From assembly GCF_038433135.1 (NCBI RefSeq), contig NZ_JBCDMV010000030.1, positions 16,178-80,177 on the forward strand: a stretch of 64,000 nucleotides of DNA. Reading direction: 5' to 3'. The position numbers and the translations under genes were made by a program. Shown here piece after piece: positions 52,799-61,112 of the stretch. The stretch's first letter is position 1, and each line of letters begins with the position of its first letter. Source of the DNA: Luteococcus sp038433135 (GTDB lineage Bacteria > Actinomycetota > Actinomycetes > Propionibacteriales > Propionibacteriaceae). The notes below the pieces were generated by a model. It was not told where the DNA came from. It saw nothing but the letters and a program-made list of their open reading frames with translations, and ran no database searches.

Positions 52799-53502
52799 GT
52801 CTCGCTGGCCGCACCGGCTCGGTAACCGACACCCCGAACGGTCACCACGATCTCGGGGTGCTCCGGGTCGCGTTCGATCTTGGAACGCAGCCGCTGCACG
52901 TGCACGTTGACCAGTCGGGTGTCCTCGGAGTGCTGGTAGCCCCAGACCTCCTCCAGCAGGGACTCCCGGCTGAAGACGTGGCCGGGTTTGCGGGCCAGGG
53001 CCAGCAGCAGGTCAAACTCCAGGGGCGTCAGTTGGAAGGTGGCAGTGCCCCGCCGCACCTGGTGGCTGCCAATGGAGATCACCAGGTCTCCGATCCGCAG
53101 CTGGTCGCTGTCCCCGCTGGCCACGGAGCGCCGCAGCCGGGTGCGGATCCTGGCGATCAGTTCCTTGGCCTTGAAGGGCTTGCTCACATAGTCGTCGGCA
53201 CCGGCCTCCAGACCGCCGACGACGTCCATGGTGTCGCTCTTGGCGGTGAGCATCACGATCGGCACCCCGGATTCGGCACGGATATCCCGGCAGATCTCGA
53301 CGCCGTCGCGGCCGGGCAGCATCAGGTCCAGCAGCACCAGGTCGGGCCGGTACTCCCGGAAGGCCGCCATCGCCTTGTCACCGGTGCTGCACCAGTGGCT
53401 GTCGAATCCCTCCTGGCGCAGGACGAGCTGGAGCATCTCGGCAACGGCCGCATCATCGTCGACCACCAGAATGCGACTGGTGGGCTGGCTGCTCTCGCTC
53501 AT
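52795..53502 (-). CDS. mtrA: Response regulator MtrA
   Basis: The 235-residue OmpR/PhoB-type regulator has a receiver domain (acidic pocket VVDDDAA, phospho-aspartate in LLDLMLPGRDG, MLTAKSD and the VSKPFKAKEL lysine) and a C-terminal winged helix (LTPLEFDLLLALARKPG, LLEEVWGY, VQRLRSKIE). MtrA controls wall, division and replication genes in actinobacteria. The ATG at 53502 has AGGAGG seven bases upstream. Confidence 0.96.
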   Translation of the reverse strand: MSESSQPTSRILVVDDDAAVAEMLQLVLRQEGFDSHWCSTGDKAMAAFREYRPDLVLLDLMLPGRDGVEICRDIRAESGVPIVMLTAKSDTMDVVGGLEAGADDYVSKPFKAKELIARIRTRLRRSVASGDSDQLRIGDLVISIGSHQVRRGTATFQLTPLEFDLLLALARKPGHVFSRESLLEEVWGYQHSEDTRLVNVHVQRLRSKIERDPEHPEIVVTVRGVGYRAGAASET

Positions 53503-53556
53503 CGATCCTCCTGGCACCCAATGGTAACGGTTTGGTAAAGCTGCCTCGGGAGGATG

Positions 53557-54123
53557 TCAGTTGCAGTCAGGGTCCTCAACCCAGGTGGAGAACCAGGCCA
53601 GGTCGCCACCTTGGCGCCGCAGGGCCCGGCGCCACAGCCCGACGGGAGTCGAACCGAAGATGTCCTCATCCCGGGCGGGCACCCGGTGCCAGTCGCCGCG
53701 CACCAGTTCCGCCTCCAACTGCCCCGCATCCCAGCCGCAGTAGCCGGCGAAGATCCGCAGGTCGGAATAGGCGCCGTCGATGATCTCGATCGGGGTGTCC
53801 AGGTGCAACAGGCCCAGGTCTCCGGTGATCCGCCGCCAGCCGGGCGGTTCGTCGTGCGGCCGCAACAGCTTGGCGACGCAGACCGCGCCGTCGGGCGAGA
53901 TCGGGCCACCCTCGAAGAGCACCTGCGGTGGGCAGACCTGCTCGGCCCACTGCGGCAGCACATCGGTGAGCTGGGTCTCCGAGAAGCGGTTCAGAATGAC
54001 GCCCAGGGCGCCCGACTCGTCGCAGTCCAACAGGAAGATCGCCCGCTGGTCCCAGTAGTCGTCGGCCCTGCCTGCCCGTGCCAGCAGCAATTCGCCGGCC
54101 TTGGGGCGGTTGGGCATTCTCAC
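53557..54123 (-). CDS. YqgE/AlgH family protein
   Basis: The 188-residue protein matches the YqgE/AlgH (UPF0301) family: GELLLARAG, RAIFLLDCDESGALGVILNR, VLFEGGPISPDGAVCVAKL and IFAGYCGWDAGQLEAEL. The family is conserved but of unknown molecular function. The start is GTG 54123 or ATG 54117; neither has a good Shine-Dalgarno sequence. It is divergent from the TcdA-TatD fusion gene. Confidence 0.92.
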   Translation of the reverse strand: MRMPNRPKAGELLLARAGRADDYWDQRAIFLLDCDESGALGVILNRFSETQLTDVLPQWAEQVCPPQVLFEGGPISPDGAVCVAKLLRPHDEPPGWRRITGDLGLLHLDTPIEIIDGAYSDLRIFAGYCGWDAGQLEAELVRGDWHRVPARDEDIFGSTPVGLWRRALRRQGGDLAWFSTWVEDPDCN

Positions 54124-54172
54124 GTCGCCAGTCTTGCACGCCCATCCAGACGGAAAAAGGTAGATTGCCCCG

Positions 54173-55774
54173 GTGACCCACAGTGAGCGCTTTGCCCGGC
54201 TACGTCTGGTTCTCGGCGACGAGGGGCTGGTTGCCCTGCAGGACTCCACGGTGATGGTGCTCGGTCTGGGCGGGGTGGGCTCCGCCTGCGCGGAGGCCCT
54301 GGCCCGCGGCGGCGTCGGGGCGTTGATCCTGCTGGATCGCGACGTGGTGGAAGAGAGCAACATCAACCGCCAGGCCCTGGCCTTCGTGTCCACGGTCGGC
54401 CGGGTCAAGGCCGAGGTGATGGGTGAGATGGTGGCCGACATCAACCCGGACTGCACCACCATCACCCACCAGGTCTTCCTCAGCCCGGAGAACCTGGCCG
54501 CGACGCTGGACGCCCATCCCCGCCCCGACTACGTGATCGACTGCATCGACACCATCTCCCAGAAGCTCGCGATCGCCCAGTGGTGCGCTGAGCGGGGCGT
54601 GCCTCTGCTCTCCTCCATGGGCGCCGCCAACAAGCTGGACCCGACCCAACTGGAGTTCGCCACCATCGAGCAGACCCGCTCCTGCCCGCTGTCCCGGGTG
54701 ATCCGACGGGAATGTCGCCGCCGCGGCATCGCCGGGCTGGAGGTGCTGTCCTCCCGAGAATTGCCGGTGGCGGTCAACTCGAGCGGCGGGTGGAGCAAGA
54801 GCGAGACCCTGGGCTCGATGAGCTACATGCCGCCCGTGATGGGGCAGATGCTGGCCGGACTGGTGATCCGACGCCTGGCCGGTCTAGCCCCCATGCCCGC
54901 GCCCCCGCACCTTGTCCACCGGGCCCAGGACCAGCCGATCACCATCCTGGACAGTCATCACCACTTCGACTTCCTGACCGGTCAGGAACTGCGACGGGAG
55001 TACCTGGCCCAGCTGGCGCACGCCGACGTCCGGTTGGTGGCGCAGACCCTCACCCCGAGTGCTTTCATGGACTTGATCGGCGTGGCCGACCAGCTGGGTG
55101 ACGGGACTCCCCTGCCGTTGTGGTCGGTCGGCTTCCACCCCTGGTTCATCGCCGACGCCGATCAGGCGGAGGCGGAGCTTGCGGTCTTCGCCGAAGCCGT
55201 GCAGCAGACCCGCTTCGTCGGCGAAGTGGGGCTGGACTTCAGCCCCCGTCGGCTGGAGCAGACCCCGCAAGACCTGCAACGACGCGTGCTGCGGGAGCTG
55301 CTGGAGCACACCTGTCAGGCCGCGGAGCAGGGTTCCACCGACCAACCCCACGTGCTGTCCCTGCACGCGGTTCGCTCCGCCGGTGACGTCCTGGACCTGC
55401 TCACCCAGCTGGATGCCACCAACCACAATGTGGTGCCGGTCTTCCACCGCTTCGGTGGCACCAGCAATGACCTGACCCGGCTGATCAAGCTGGGCGGCTA
55501 CCTGTCCGTGCACCCACAGCTGCTCACTCGCAAGCGCGGCCGGGCCTTCCTGCAGCAGGTGCCCGCGGATCGCCTGTTGCTGGAAAGCGACCTGCCCCGC
55601 GAACAGACGCCCGGGGAGGCGGAGGCGGACCCGCAGGAGACCGCCGCCGAGGCAGCTCGGGAGTTGGTGAGTTCCCTCACCCAGACGCTCACGGCGCTCT
55701 CGCAATTGCGCCAGTGGGACATGGCCACCGAGATCACCCAGACCCAGTCCCGCCTCTACGGGATCGGCCGGTAG
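54173..55774 (+). CDS. TcdA (tRNA ct6A dehydratase)-TatD hydrolase fusion
   Basis: A 533-residue two-domain protein. Residues 1-250 are a ThiF/MoeB-type E1 enzyme of the TcdA/CsdL group: ATP loop VLGLGGVGSACAEALARGG, LLDRDVVEESNINRQ, YVIDCIDT, and a cysteine region EQTRSCPLSRVIRR. TcdA cyclises t6A37 in tRNA. Residues 262-533 are a TatD-like metallohydrolase: DSHHHFD, VGEVGLDFS, a histidine in SLHAVR, FHRFGG and LLLESDLP, so all metal ligands are present. GTG 54173 lies six bases after TAGATT, a leaderless start. There is no stop or frameshift between the domains. Confidence 0.88.
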   Translation: MTHSERFARLRLVLGDEGLVALQDSTVMVLGLGGVGSACAEALARGGVGALILLDRDVVEESNINRQALAFVSTVGRVKAEVMGEMVADINPDCTTITHQVFLSPENLAATLDAHPRPDYVIDCIDTISQKLAIAQWCAERGVPLLSSMGAANKLDPTQLEFATIEQTRSCPLSRVIRRECRRRGIAGLEVLSSRELPVAVNSSGGWSKSETLGSMSYMPPVMGQMLAGLVIRRLAGLAPMPAPPHLVHRAQDQPITILDSHHHFDFLTGQELRREYLAQLAHADVRLVAQTLTPSAFMDLIGVADQLGDGTPLPLWSVGFHPWFIADADQAEAELAVFAEAVQQTRFVGEVGLDFSPRRLEQTPQDLQRRVLRELLEHTCQAAEQGSTDQPHVLSLHAVRSAGDVLDLLTQLDATNHNVVPVFHRFGGTSNDLTRLIKLGGYLSVHPQLLTRKRGRAFLQQVPADRLLLESDLPREQTPGEAEADPQETAAEAARELVSSLTQTLTALSQLRQWDMATEITQTQSRLYGIGR

Positions 55775-55874
55775 CCGGCCAGGTCGTGGATCACCCTCAC
55801 CCGGGCGAGCTCGGGCATTCCCAGCCGCGCCATCGGGCCTGGCACACCGAGCGCCGAAGCGGCGGTACTGCTCA

Positions 55875-56285
55875 TCAGCCGAAGATGAGGTGCCTGATGT
55901 GCTCGATCACGTCGTGCAGCTCTTGGTAGTCGCCCACGGCGGGGCCGGCGACGACGAGGTTCCAGAAGGTCGCGACACCAGCGAGCAGTGCGAAGATCAG
56001 CGTGGCGATCACCAGGCCTGACACAGCCACGACGCTGCGCTCGGAGCTGCGACGTAGAGACCGGGCAGCGATGAACGCACCGGCCCCTGCGACGAGCGCC
56101 GGCGCGAAACCCACGAACGGGATGAGCAACAGCAGCGGAGCGGACGCCAGCGCGAAGCCAGCGCAGACCAGGGCGATGATCCCGCCGGTGGTCGCCGAGC
56201 GCTGGTCGGTCTGCTGGGCGGTCGTCGGGATGCGCCGGGTCGGGGTCTCGGGCACGAGCTCGTCGTGGTCGTGGAAGGTGGCCAT
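55875..56285 (-). CDS. Small DUF4190-like membrane protein
   Basis: The 136-residue protein has a hydrophilic N-terminus followed by two or three membrane helices (GGIIALVCAGFALASAPLLL, VGFAPALVAGAGAFIAARSL, SGLVIATLIFALLAGVATFW) in the manner of DUF4190 proteins. Function is unknown. I use ATG 56285 with AAAGGA upstream; a GTG at 56432 overlapping the permease stop would add an N-terminal membrane segment and is a fair alternative. It is the last gene of the minus-strand ABC cluster and may belong to its immunity function. Confidence 0.65.
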   Translation of the reverse strand: MATFHDHDELVPETPTRRIPTTAQQTDQRSATTGGIIALVCAGFALASAPLLLLIPFVGFAPALVAGAGAFIAARSLRRSSERSVVAVSGLVIATLIFALLAGVATFWNLVVAGPAVGDYQELHDVIEHIRHLIFG

Positions 56286-56424
56286 GGCAGGGATGTCCTT
56301 TCGGAAGGAGGGGTCGAAGGTGGGATCGGACAGGTCCACCGGCTGTGTGCCGATCACGGCGCACAGGATGGACAGGACCCAGAAGGCGGGGCAGACCGCG
56401 CTGATCCCGGCGCGGAGCGTCGTA

Positions 56425-57195
56425 TTAGGCACGGGTGTCGGAACGGTTCAGGATCCATGTGGTGACAGCGACAATGAGCGCCGTCATCACGGCCGTCGCC
56501 CCGAGGACGAAGCTGACGCTGAACACGCTGAGGTCCGAGGCGTTGAAGCTCGTCTTCTGGCCGGAGACGAGGATCGTGCCGAGCTGCGTGGTGTGGGTGA
56601 GCAACCCGTAGGGAATCGCCAGCACCGCCGTCAGCTTCAGCTGCAGCAGCACCGTGCAGATGCCCGTCATGACCAGCGCGATCATCACCGGCACGGCGAA
56701 GGAGCGCAGGAAGGCCGACAGCGCTGACTGCAAGGCCGCCAGCGGGATGCAGGCCAGCATGATCAGCACGCTACCCAGGAAGTACTTGGCGGGCAGCATG
56801 CCGGGCAGGCCGAAGGCCTTGCCCAGGATGACGACGGTGATGACCAGGACAACCTGCATCACCGCCGACAGCGCGGAGATGGCCGCGATCTTGCCCAGCA
56901 CCACCTCGGCCGTGGGCACGGGCCGGCTCATCAGCGCGTTCCAATTGCCGTTCTTGTGCTCGACGCGCCAGACCAACGAGGCGAGGATCGCGACGACGAC
57001 CGGCAGGATCGCCATCCCGTAGAAACCGACCGAGCGGATCCACAGGGTGTGCCATCCGTCGGCGAACGAGCCCTGGCCGACGATGGTGCTCACCGAGCCG
57101 GAGACGACCATGATGATCGGGACCACGAGGACCACGGACCAGCTCATCGAGTGCTTGAGTTTGAGGAACTCGGAGTAGACGGATCCCATGGTCAT
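56425..57195 (-). CDS. ABC-2 type permease (bacteriocin-immunity-like), second subunit
   Basis: The 256-residue integral membrane protein has six predicted helices and the EHKNGNWNALMSRPVP segment typical of lantibiotic-immunity permeases of the MutE/SpaE or LanE/LanG kind. Its ATG overlaps the stop of the preceding permease (ATGA). With the partner permease and ATPase it forms an exporter that removes a peptide or small amphiphile from the membrane; the substrate is inferred only from family. Confidence 0.87.
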   Translation of the reverse strand: MTMGSVYSEFLKLKHSMSWSVVLVVPIIMVVSGSVSTIVGQGSFADGWHTLWIRSVGFYGMAILPVVVAILASLVWRVEHKNGNWNALMSRPVPTAEVVLGKIAAISALSAVMQVVLVITVVILGKAFGLPGMLPAKYFLGSVLIMLACIPLAALQSALSAFLRSFAVPVMIALVMTGICTVLLQLKLTAVLAIPYGLLTHTTQLGTILVSGQKTSFNASDLSVFSVSFVLGATAVMTALIVAVTTWILNRSDTRA

Positions 57196-57944
57196 GCCTC
57201 CTGGGTGTCGAAGCGGGCGGTGATGAACGCGAACAGTGCAGTGCCCACGACCGCCAGGGCGGCGATGCTCGCATAGGGCAGGTCGAAGTAGCGCAGCTCG
57301 GTGCCGACGTAGTCTGAGGGATTGGTCATCGCGTAGTAGCTCCAGGGCGTCAGGTGCGCCGCCCAGGTCGGCAGGATCACGCCGAAGATGGCCAGGGAGA
57401 TCCCCACGATGCCGACGCCGAGGGCGACCAGCTGGTTCTCCACGTGGGCCGACAGCAGGATCTGGAAGGCGAGGACCGCGAGGCTGATGACCATGATCGA
57501 GACCGTGTAACCCAGCCAGTGCGAGAACGGGAACGGCGAGGTGGCCCCGAGCAGCAAGCCGAAGCCGGCGACCAGCAGAGACTGCAGCGCGATGGCGACG
57601 ACGGTGATGGCTCCGAGCACGAGGAACTTGGCGCGGCACAACCGGCCGGGCGTCACGCCGCTGGTGGCCGACAGCAACCAGCCGTTGCCGGTGTGCTCCA
57701 TCTCCACCTGCCGACTGGCCATCACCGCCAGCAGCACGGGCGAGATCATGGCCAGCGCCATCGACATCCCGCTGAGCAGGATCTTCCACGGAGCCCCGTC
57801 CGGATCGGCCAGGTCCTTGGTGATGCTCGAGCCAAAGGACTGGAAGGACGCGATGCCCGCGACGGCCAGCACGTACAGCCCCGCGACCAGCCCGATGCGC
57901 AGGTGGCGCATCTTGGCGATCTCATTGGCGATGACGGTGCTCAT
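57192..57944 (-). CDS. ABC-2 type permease (bacteriocin-immunity-like), first subunit
   Basis: The 250-residue protein with six membrane helices resembles the permease below; it carries the related segment VEMEHTGNGWLLSATSGVTP. Its ATG overlaps the ATPase stop by four bases, so the three exporter genes are translationally coupled. Pairs of such permeases with one ATPase are typical for lantibiotic self-protection exporters and for two-component-controlled drug-response exporters. Confidence 0.87.
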   Translation of the reverse strand: MSTVIANEIAKMRHLRIGLVAGLYVLAVAGIASFQSFGSSITKDLADPDGAPWKILLSGMSMALAMISPVLLAVMASRQVEMEHTGNGWLLSATSGVTPGRLCRAKFLVLGAITVVAIALQSLLVAGFGLLLGATSPFPFSHWLGYTVSIMVISLAVLAFQILLSAHVENQLVALGVGIVGISLAIFGVILPTWAAHLTPWSYYAMTNPSDYVGTELRYFDLPYASIAALAVVGTALFAFITARFDTQEA

Positions 57945-58846
57945 AGTCCGCCGCCTGCGGTGAGGTTCATGAACACGTCCTCGAGGCTCTGCTCGTCGCG
58001 GCGCACGCCGTAGATGTCGATCTGCTCGCCCACCAGCGCGGTGACGACTTGGGCCGTAGCGTCGTCATCGATGCCCGCCAGGGCGACCTCGCCGGCATCG
58101 GTCAGCCGTGCATCGCACGAGGGCAGGCACTGCAGCGCCCGCTTCGGCTCCGAGCAGGTGATCAGCACATCGGGGGCGGTGGCATCCATCAGCTCGGCGC
58201 GGGTGCCCTGGAAGATCATCCGGCCCTGGGTGAGGATCCCCAGCATGGTGGCGGTCTTGTCGATCTCGCCGAGCAGGTGCGAGGACACCATCACCGTGAC
58301 GCCGTCGTCGGCCAGGCGACGCAGCAGGCCGCGCATCTCTTCGATGCCGGCAGGATCCAGGCCGTTGGTTGGCTCGTCGAGGATCAGCAGGCGCGGCTGG
58401 CGGGCCAGCGCCATCGCGATGCCCAGGCGTTGCTTCATGCCCAGCGAGTAGTCACGGATCTTCTTGTTCATCTGGCCCTCGAGGTGCACCGCTTGCACTG
58501 CCTGCTCGATCTGCTCCTTCTCCAGGTGCAGCAGGCGCTGGATCAGGCGCATGTTCTCCGCGCCGGTCAGGTGCGCATAACCCGGCGGAGCCTCAATCAG
58601 CGAGCCGACCGTCCCCAGCAGGGAACGCCTGGTCGCGCGGGTCATCGGCTGGCCCAGGATCTCGACCTCGCCGTCGCTGGGCTGGATCAGCGACAGCAGC
58701 ATCTTCATCGTGGTGGACTTGCCCGCGCCGTTGGGGCCCAGGAAGCCGTAGACGCATCCTGTGGGGATGCGCAGGGAGAGGTCGTCGACCACGGTGCGGT
58801 CGCCGTAGCGCTTGGTCAGATTGTCTGTGGTGACTGCGAAGGACAT
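57941..58846 (-). CDS. ABC transporter ATP-binding subunit
   Basis: The 301-residue ATPase has Walker A GPNGAGKST, a signature reading YSLGMKQRL, Walker B LLILDEPTNGLDP and the SSHLLGEID switch. The C-terminal extension of about 80 residues resembles BcrA/LanF-type exporters for peptide antibiotics. The ATG at 58846 has AGAGG immediately upstream, unusually close. A dyad with flanking direct repeats (58890-58922) lies upstream, so the exporter probably has its own promoter controlled by the adjacent response regulator. Confidence 0.9.
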   Translation of the reverse strand: MSFAVTTDNLTKRYGDRTVVDDLSLRIPTGCVYGFLGPNGAGKSTTMKMLLSLIQPSDGEVEILGQPMTRATRRSLLGTVGSLIEAPPGYAHLTGAENMRLIQRLLHLEKEQIEQAVQAVHLEGQMNKKIRDYSLGMKQRLGIAMALARQPRLLILDEPTNGLDPAGIEEMRGLLRRLADDGVTVMVSSHLLGEIDKTATMLGILTQGRMIFQGTRAELMDATAPDVLITCSEPKRALQCLPSCDARLTDAGEVALAGIDDDATAQVVTALVGEQIDIYGVRRDEQSLEDVFMNLTAGGGL

Positions 58847-58889
58847 ACCTCTACGCTGCTGCAGATCAGAGCAGCAATCGCCTAGCCAG

Positions 58890-58922
58890 AGGCATATCTT
58901 CGTCCTACGACTCAAGGCATAG
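58890..58922. promoter_or_regulatory. Candidate response-regulator operator for the ABC exporter
   Basis: A TCGT-CCT-ACGA dyad (58900-58910) is bracketed by AGGCATAT (58890-58897) and AGGCATAG (58915-58922), direct repeats 25 bases apart. It lies 44-76 bases upstream of the ATPase start, in the 112-bp gap after the response regulator gene, where an activator site is expected. Confidence 0.45.
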
Positions 58923-58958
58923 ACAACGCCCGGATGCTGCTGCGGAGCGCAGCGTGAT

Positions 58959-59636
58959 TCAGGCGCTGCCCGGGGCGATCAGACCGGTTTCGTAGGCCAG
59001 CACCACGGCCTGCACCCGGTCACGCAGATCCAGCTTGGTCAGCACGTGCCCGACGTGCACCTTCACGGTGCCCTCGCTGAGGACCAGCTCCTCGGCGATC
59101 TCCCGATTGGACATGCCACGCGCCACCAGGCCCAGCACGTCGCGCTCGCGTGGAGTGAGGGCCTCGAGCGCCTGTGCTGTGCGACGGGTGTCTCCCAGGA
59201 CGGGATGCGAGCGGGCTTGGGCGAAGTGGCTCAGCAGCCGCCGGGTGGTCGATGGGGCGACCACCGCATCACCGACGTGCACATGCCGGATGGCCGCGGC
59301 CAGTTCCTCCAGCGGTGCGTCCTTGAGCAGGAAGCCCGAAGCCCCCGCCTGCAGCGCCTCGTAGGCGTACTCGTCCAGGTCGAAGGTGGTCAGGATCAGC
59401 ACATGTGGCGGATCGTCCACTGCCAATACGCGCCGGGTGGCCTCGATGCCATCCACCCGCGGCATCCGCACGTCCATCAGCACCACGTCGGCCGGATGCT
59501 CGGCCAGTGCGTCAACGACCTCGTCGCCGTCGCTGGCCTCACCGACGACCTCGACACCGGGTGCGGTGCCCAGCACCATCCGAAAACCCATCCGGATCAT
59601 CTCCTGGTCGTCGACCAGCAGCACGCGAATGCTCAT
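58959..59636 (-). CDS. NarL/FixJ-type response regulator
   Basis: The 225-residue regulator has a receiver domain (LLVDDQEMIR, phospho-aspartate in VVLMDVRMPRVDG, ILTTFD, LLKDAPLEEL) and a LuxR-type helix-turn-helix (LTPRERDVLGLVARGMSNREIAEEL, shown only in part by its family pattern; HVLTKL). Its ATG overlaps the kinase stop (ATGA), so the two are a pair. It is likely to switch on the downstream exporter in response to the cognate kinase. Confidence 0.93.
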   Translation of the reverse strand: MSIRVLLVDDQEMIRMGFRMVLGTAPGVEVVGEASDGDEVVDALAEHPADVVLMDVRMPRVDGIEATRRVLAVDDPPHVLILTTFDLDEYAYEALQAGASGFLLKDAPLEELAAAIRHVHVGDAVVAPSTTRRLLSHFAQARSHPVLGDTRRTAQALEALTPRERDVLGLVARGMSNREIAEELVLSEGTVKVHVGHVLTKLDLRDRVQAVVLAYETGLIAPGSA

Positions 59637-60859
59637 GCCTCAGCTCCCGTCGGGATCGTGGCGACGACCTCGAAGCCGCCACCAGGTCGTTGCCCGGTGC
59701 GCAACTGGCCGTGATGCGCGGCGACCCGCTCACGCATCCCGACCAGCCCATGACCTGCATGATCCTTCCCAGCCGACATTGCCCCAGGCCCGTCGTCGCT
59801 GATGCTGACCTCGATCGCCTCGGGCCGGTGGCAGACCGTGACCCGCACATCGGTGACCAGGCCGGCGTGCTTGCGCACATTGGTCAACGCCTCCTGGATG
59901 ATCCGGTACACGCTCAGGCCCACGCTCGCAGGAACATCTGTCGTGCGCTGACCTTGCTCGCTGAAGCTCACCGGCAGCCCCGCCACGCGTGACTGCTCGA
60001 CCAGATCTGGTAACTGCTCCAGCCCCGGCTGCGGAGCATGCGAGCCGGGTTCGTCATCGCGTAGCACGCCGAGCATGCGACGCATGTCCGCCAGCGCTGT
60101 GCGCGAGATGTCGCGCACGGCGATCATCGCCTGCCGCGACCGCTCAGGATCCTGGCTGATGGTGGAGGCTGCGCCGTCGGACATCACCACCGCGACGCTC
60201 AGGCTGTGGGAGACGACATCATGCAGCTCCCGGGCGATTCGGGTGCGCTCCTGCGCGGCAGCCAGTGCGCTCTCGACGGCCTTCTCCCGCTCCAGCTGTG
60301 CGGCACGCTCACGCAGCGACGCAATGTAGCCACGACGGGTCTGCACCCACCGCCCCCACGTCCACGCCCACAGGATCAGCGCCACGATCACGCCGACATC
60401 GCCGATGCTCATGTCCCCACGCCGGAGCACCGGCAGGCAACTCAGGACCGTCCAGCCGGTGGTGATCACCGCCGCGAGGGCGGACAACTGCCAACGCCGA
60501 CGAGAGGCGAGCGTGTAGACCGCCAGCAGCAGCATCGCATCCGCAGCCAAGAGCGAGATCCCCAGCAGGCTCTGCACCACCGCAACCAGCTGGATCACCG
60601 CGTAGGTGGCCACCGGTCGCTTGCGACGCAGCAGACCGGGCGCGCACAGCCCCACCGAGACCAGCAGACCGATCCCCCACCACAGCCCCGTCGGCATCGA
60701 TCCGAACTGGATCGGCAGGTTGTAGACGAAGATTGCCAGGACGAGGAGGAGGTTCACGGTACGAGGGTGCAGCTGGAACCACGAGGGTGCAGCGCCTGGG
60801 CTCAGCACGACGTCAGTTGCCGTCGAACTGTCGCTCCTGCTGGAGGGCACCTCGTCCAT
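59633..60859 (-). CDS. NarL-type sensor histidine kinase
   Basis: The 408-residue kinase has five or so membrane helices in residues 30-165 with almost no extracellular loops (intramembrane-sensing type), then a HisKA_3 dimerisation domain with the phospho-histidine in ARELHDVVSHSLSVAVVM and an HATPase domain (QEALTNVRKHAG, DDGPGAM, GHGLVGMRERV). Such kinases often sense membrane stress or cell-wall antibiotics through a partner exporter. ATG 60859 lies eight bases after TAGGGT (60873-60868). It opens the exporter operon. Confidence 0.9.
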   Translation of the reverse strand: MDEVPSSRSDSSTATDVVLSPGAAPSWFQLHPRTVNLLLVLAIFVYNLPIQFGSMPTGLWWGIGLLVSVGLCAPGLLRRKRPVATYAVIQLVAVVQSLLGISLLAADAMLLLAVYTLASRRRWQLSALAAVITTGWTVLSCLPVLRRGDMSIGDVGVIVALILWAWTWGRWVQTRRGYIASLRERAAQLEREKAVESALAAAQERTRIARELHDVVSHSLSVAVVMSDGAASTISQDPERSRQAMIAVRDISRTALADMRRMLGVLRDDEPGSHAPQPGLEQLPDLVEQSRVAGLPVSFSEQGQRTTDVPASVGLSVYRIIQEALTNVRKHAGLVTDVRVTVCHRPEAIEVSISDDGPGAMSAGKDHAGHGLVGMRERVAAHHGQLRTGQRPGGGFEVVATIPTGAEA

Positions 60860-60881
60860 ACACACCGACCCTACCGGGACG

Positions 60882-60904
60882 CCTCATCCTGATCCGGGAT
60901 GAGG
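60882..60904. other. Inverted repeat at the edge of the accessory region
   Basis: A perfect 8-bp inverted repeat CCTCATCC/GGATGAGG with a 7-base loop lies between the kinase start and the broken antitoxin. It might be an operator, a terminator for upstream-moving transcription, or a junction scar; nothing in the sequence decides this. Confidence 0.35.
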
Positions 60905-60913
60905 CGTTGAACC

Positions 60914-61109
60914 GTCAACAACCGCGAGGAGACCATCATCACGCGCGCCGGGCATGAGCCCGTCGTGAGCGTCTCCCTGGCGGACTACGAGTCCCTGCGC
61001 GAGACCGCCTACCTGCTTCGCTCCCCCGCCAACGCCCGTCGACTCCTGGATTCCATCGAGAACCTGGAGAGCGGCCGGGGGGGCGCAGCACGATCTCATC
61101 GAGGACTGA
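60914..61109 (+). pseudogene. Broken YefM/Phd-family antitoxin
   Basis: Residues equivalent to the second half of YefM are readable: VNNREETIITRAGHEPVV, SLADYESLRETAYLLRSP and NARRLLDSIENLESG. The normal N-terminal 20-25 residues are missing, with an in-frame TGA two codons before the homology starts. A 7-G run (61077-61083) shifts the frame; removing one G restores the expected AQHDLIED ending with its TGA at 61107-61109. Both defects suggest inactivation; the G-run could also be a sequencing error, the missing start could not. The toxin follows directly. Confidence 0.75.
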
Positions 61110-61112
61110 CCC

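Noticed and set aside
53540..53560. TGTCAGTTG near the end of yqgE as a damage promoter
   Set aside because: No TAnnnT lies eight bases downstream and no gene starts in that direction.
56286..56432. A separate small gene between the permease and the DUF4190-like gene
   Set aside because: The frame is continuous with the DUF4190-like gene, so it is better treated as a possible longer N-terminus.
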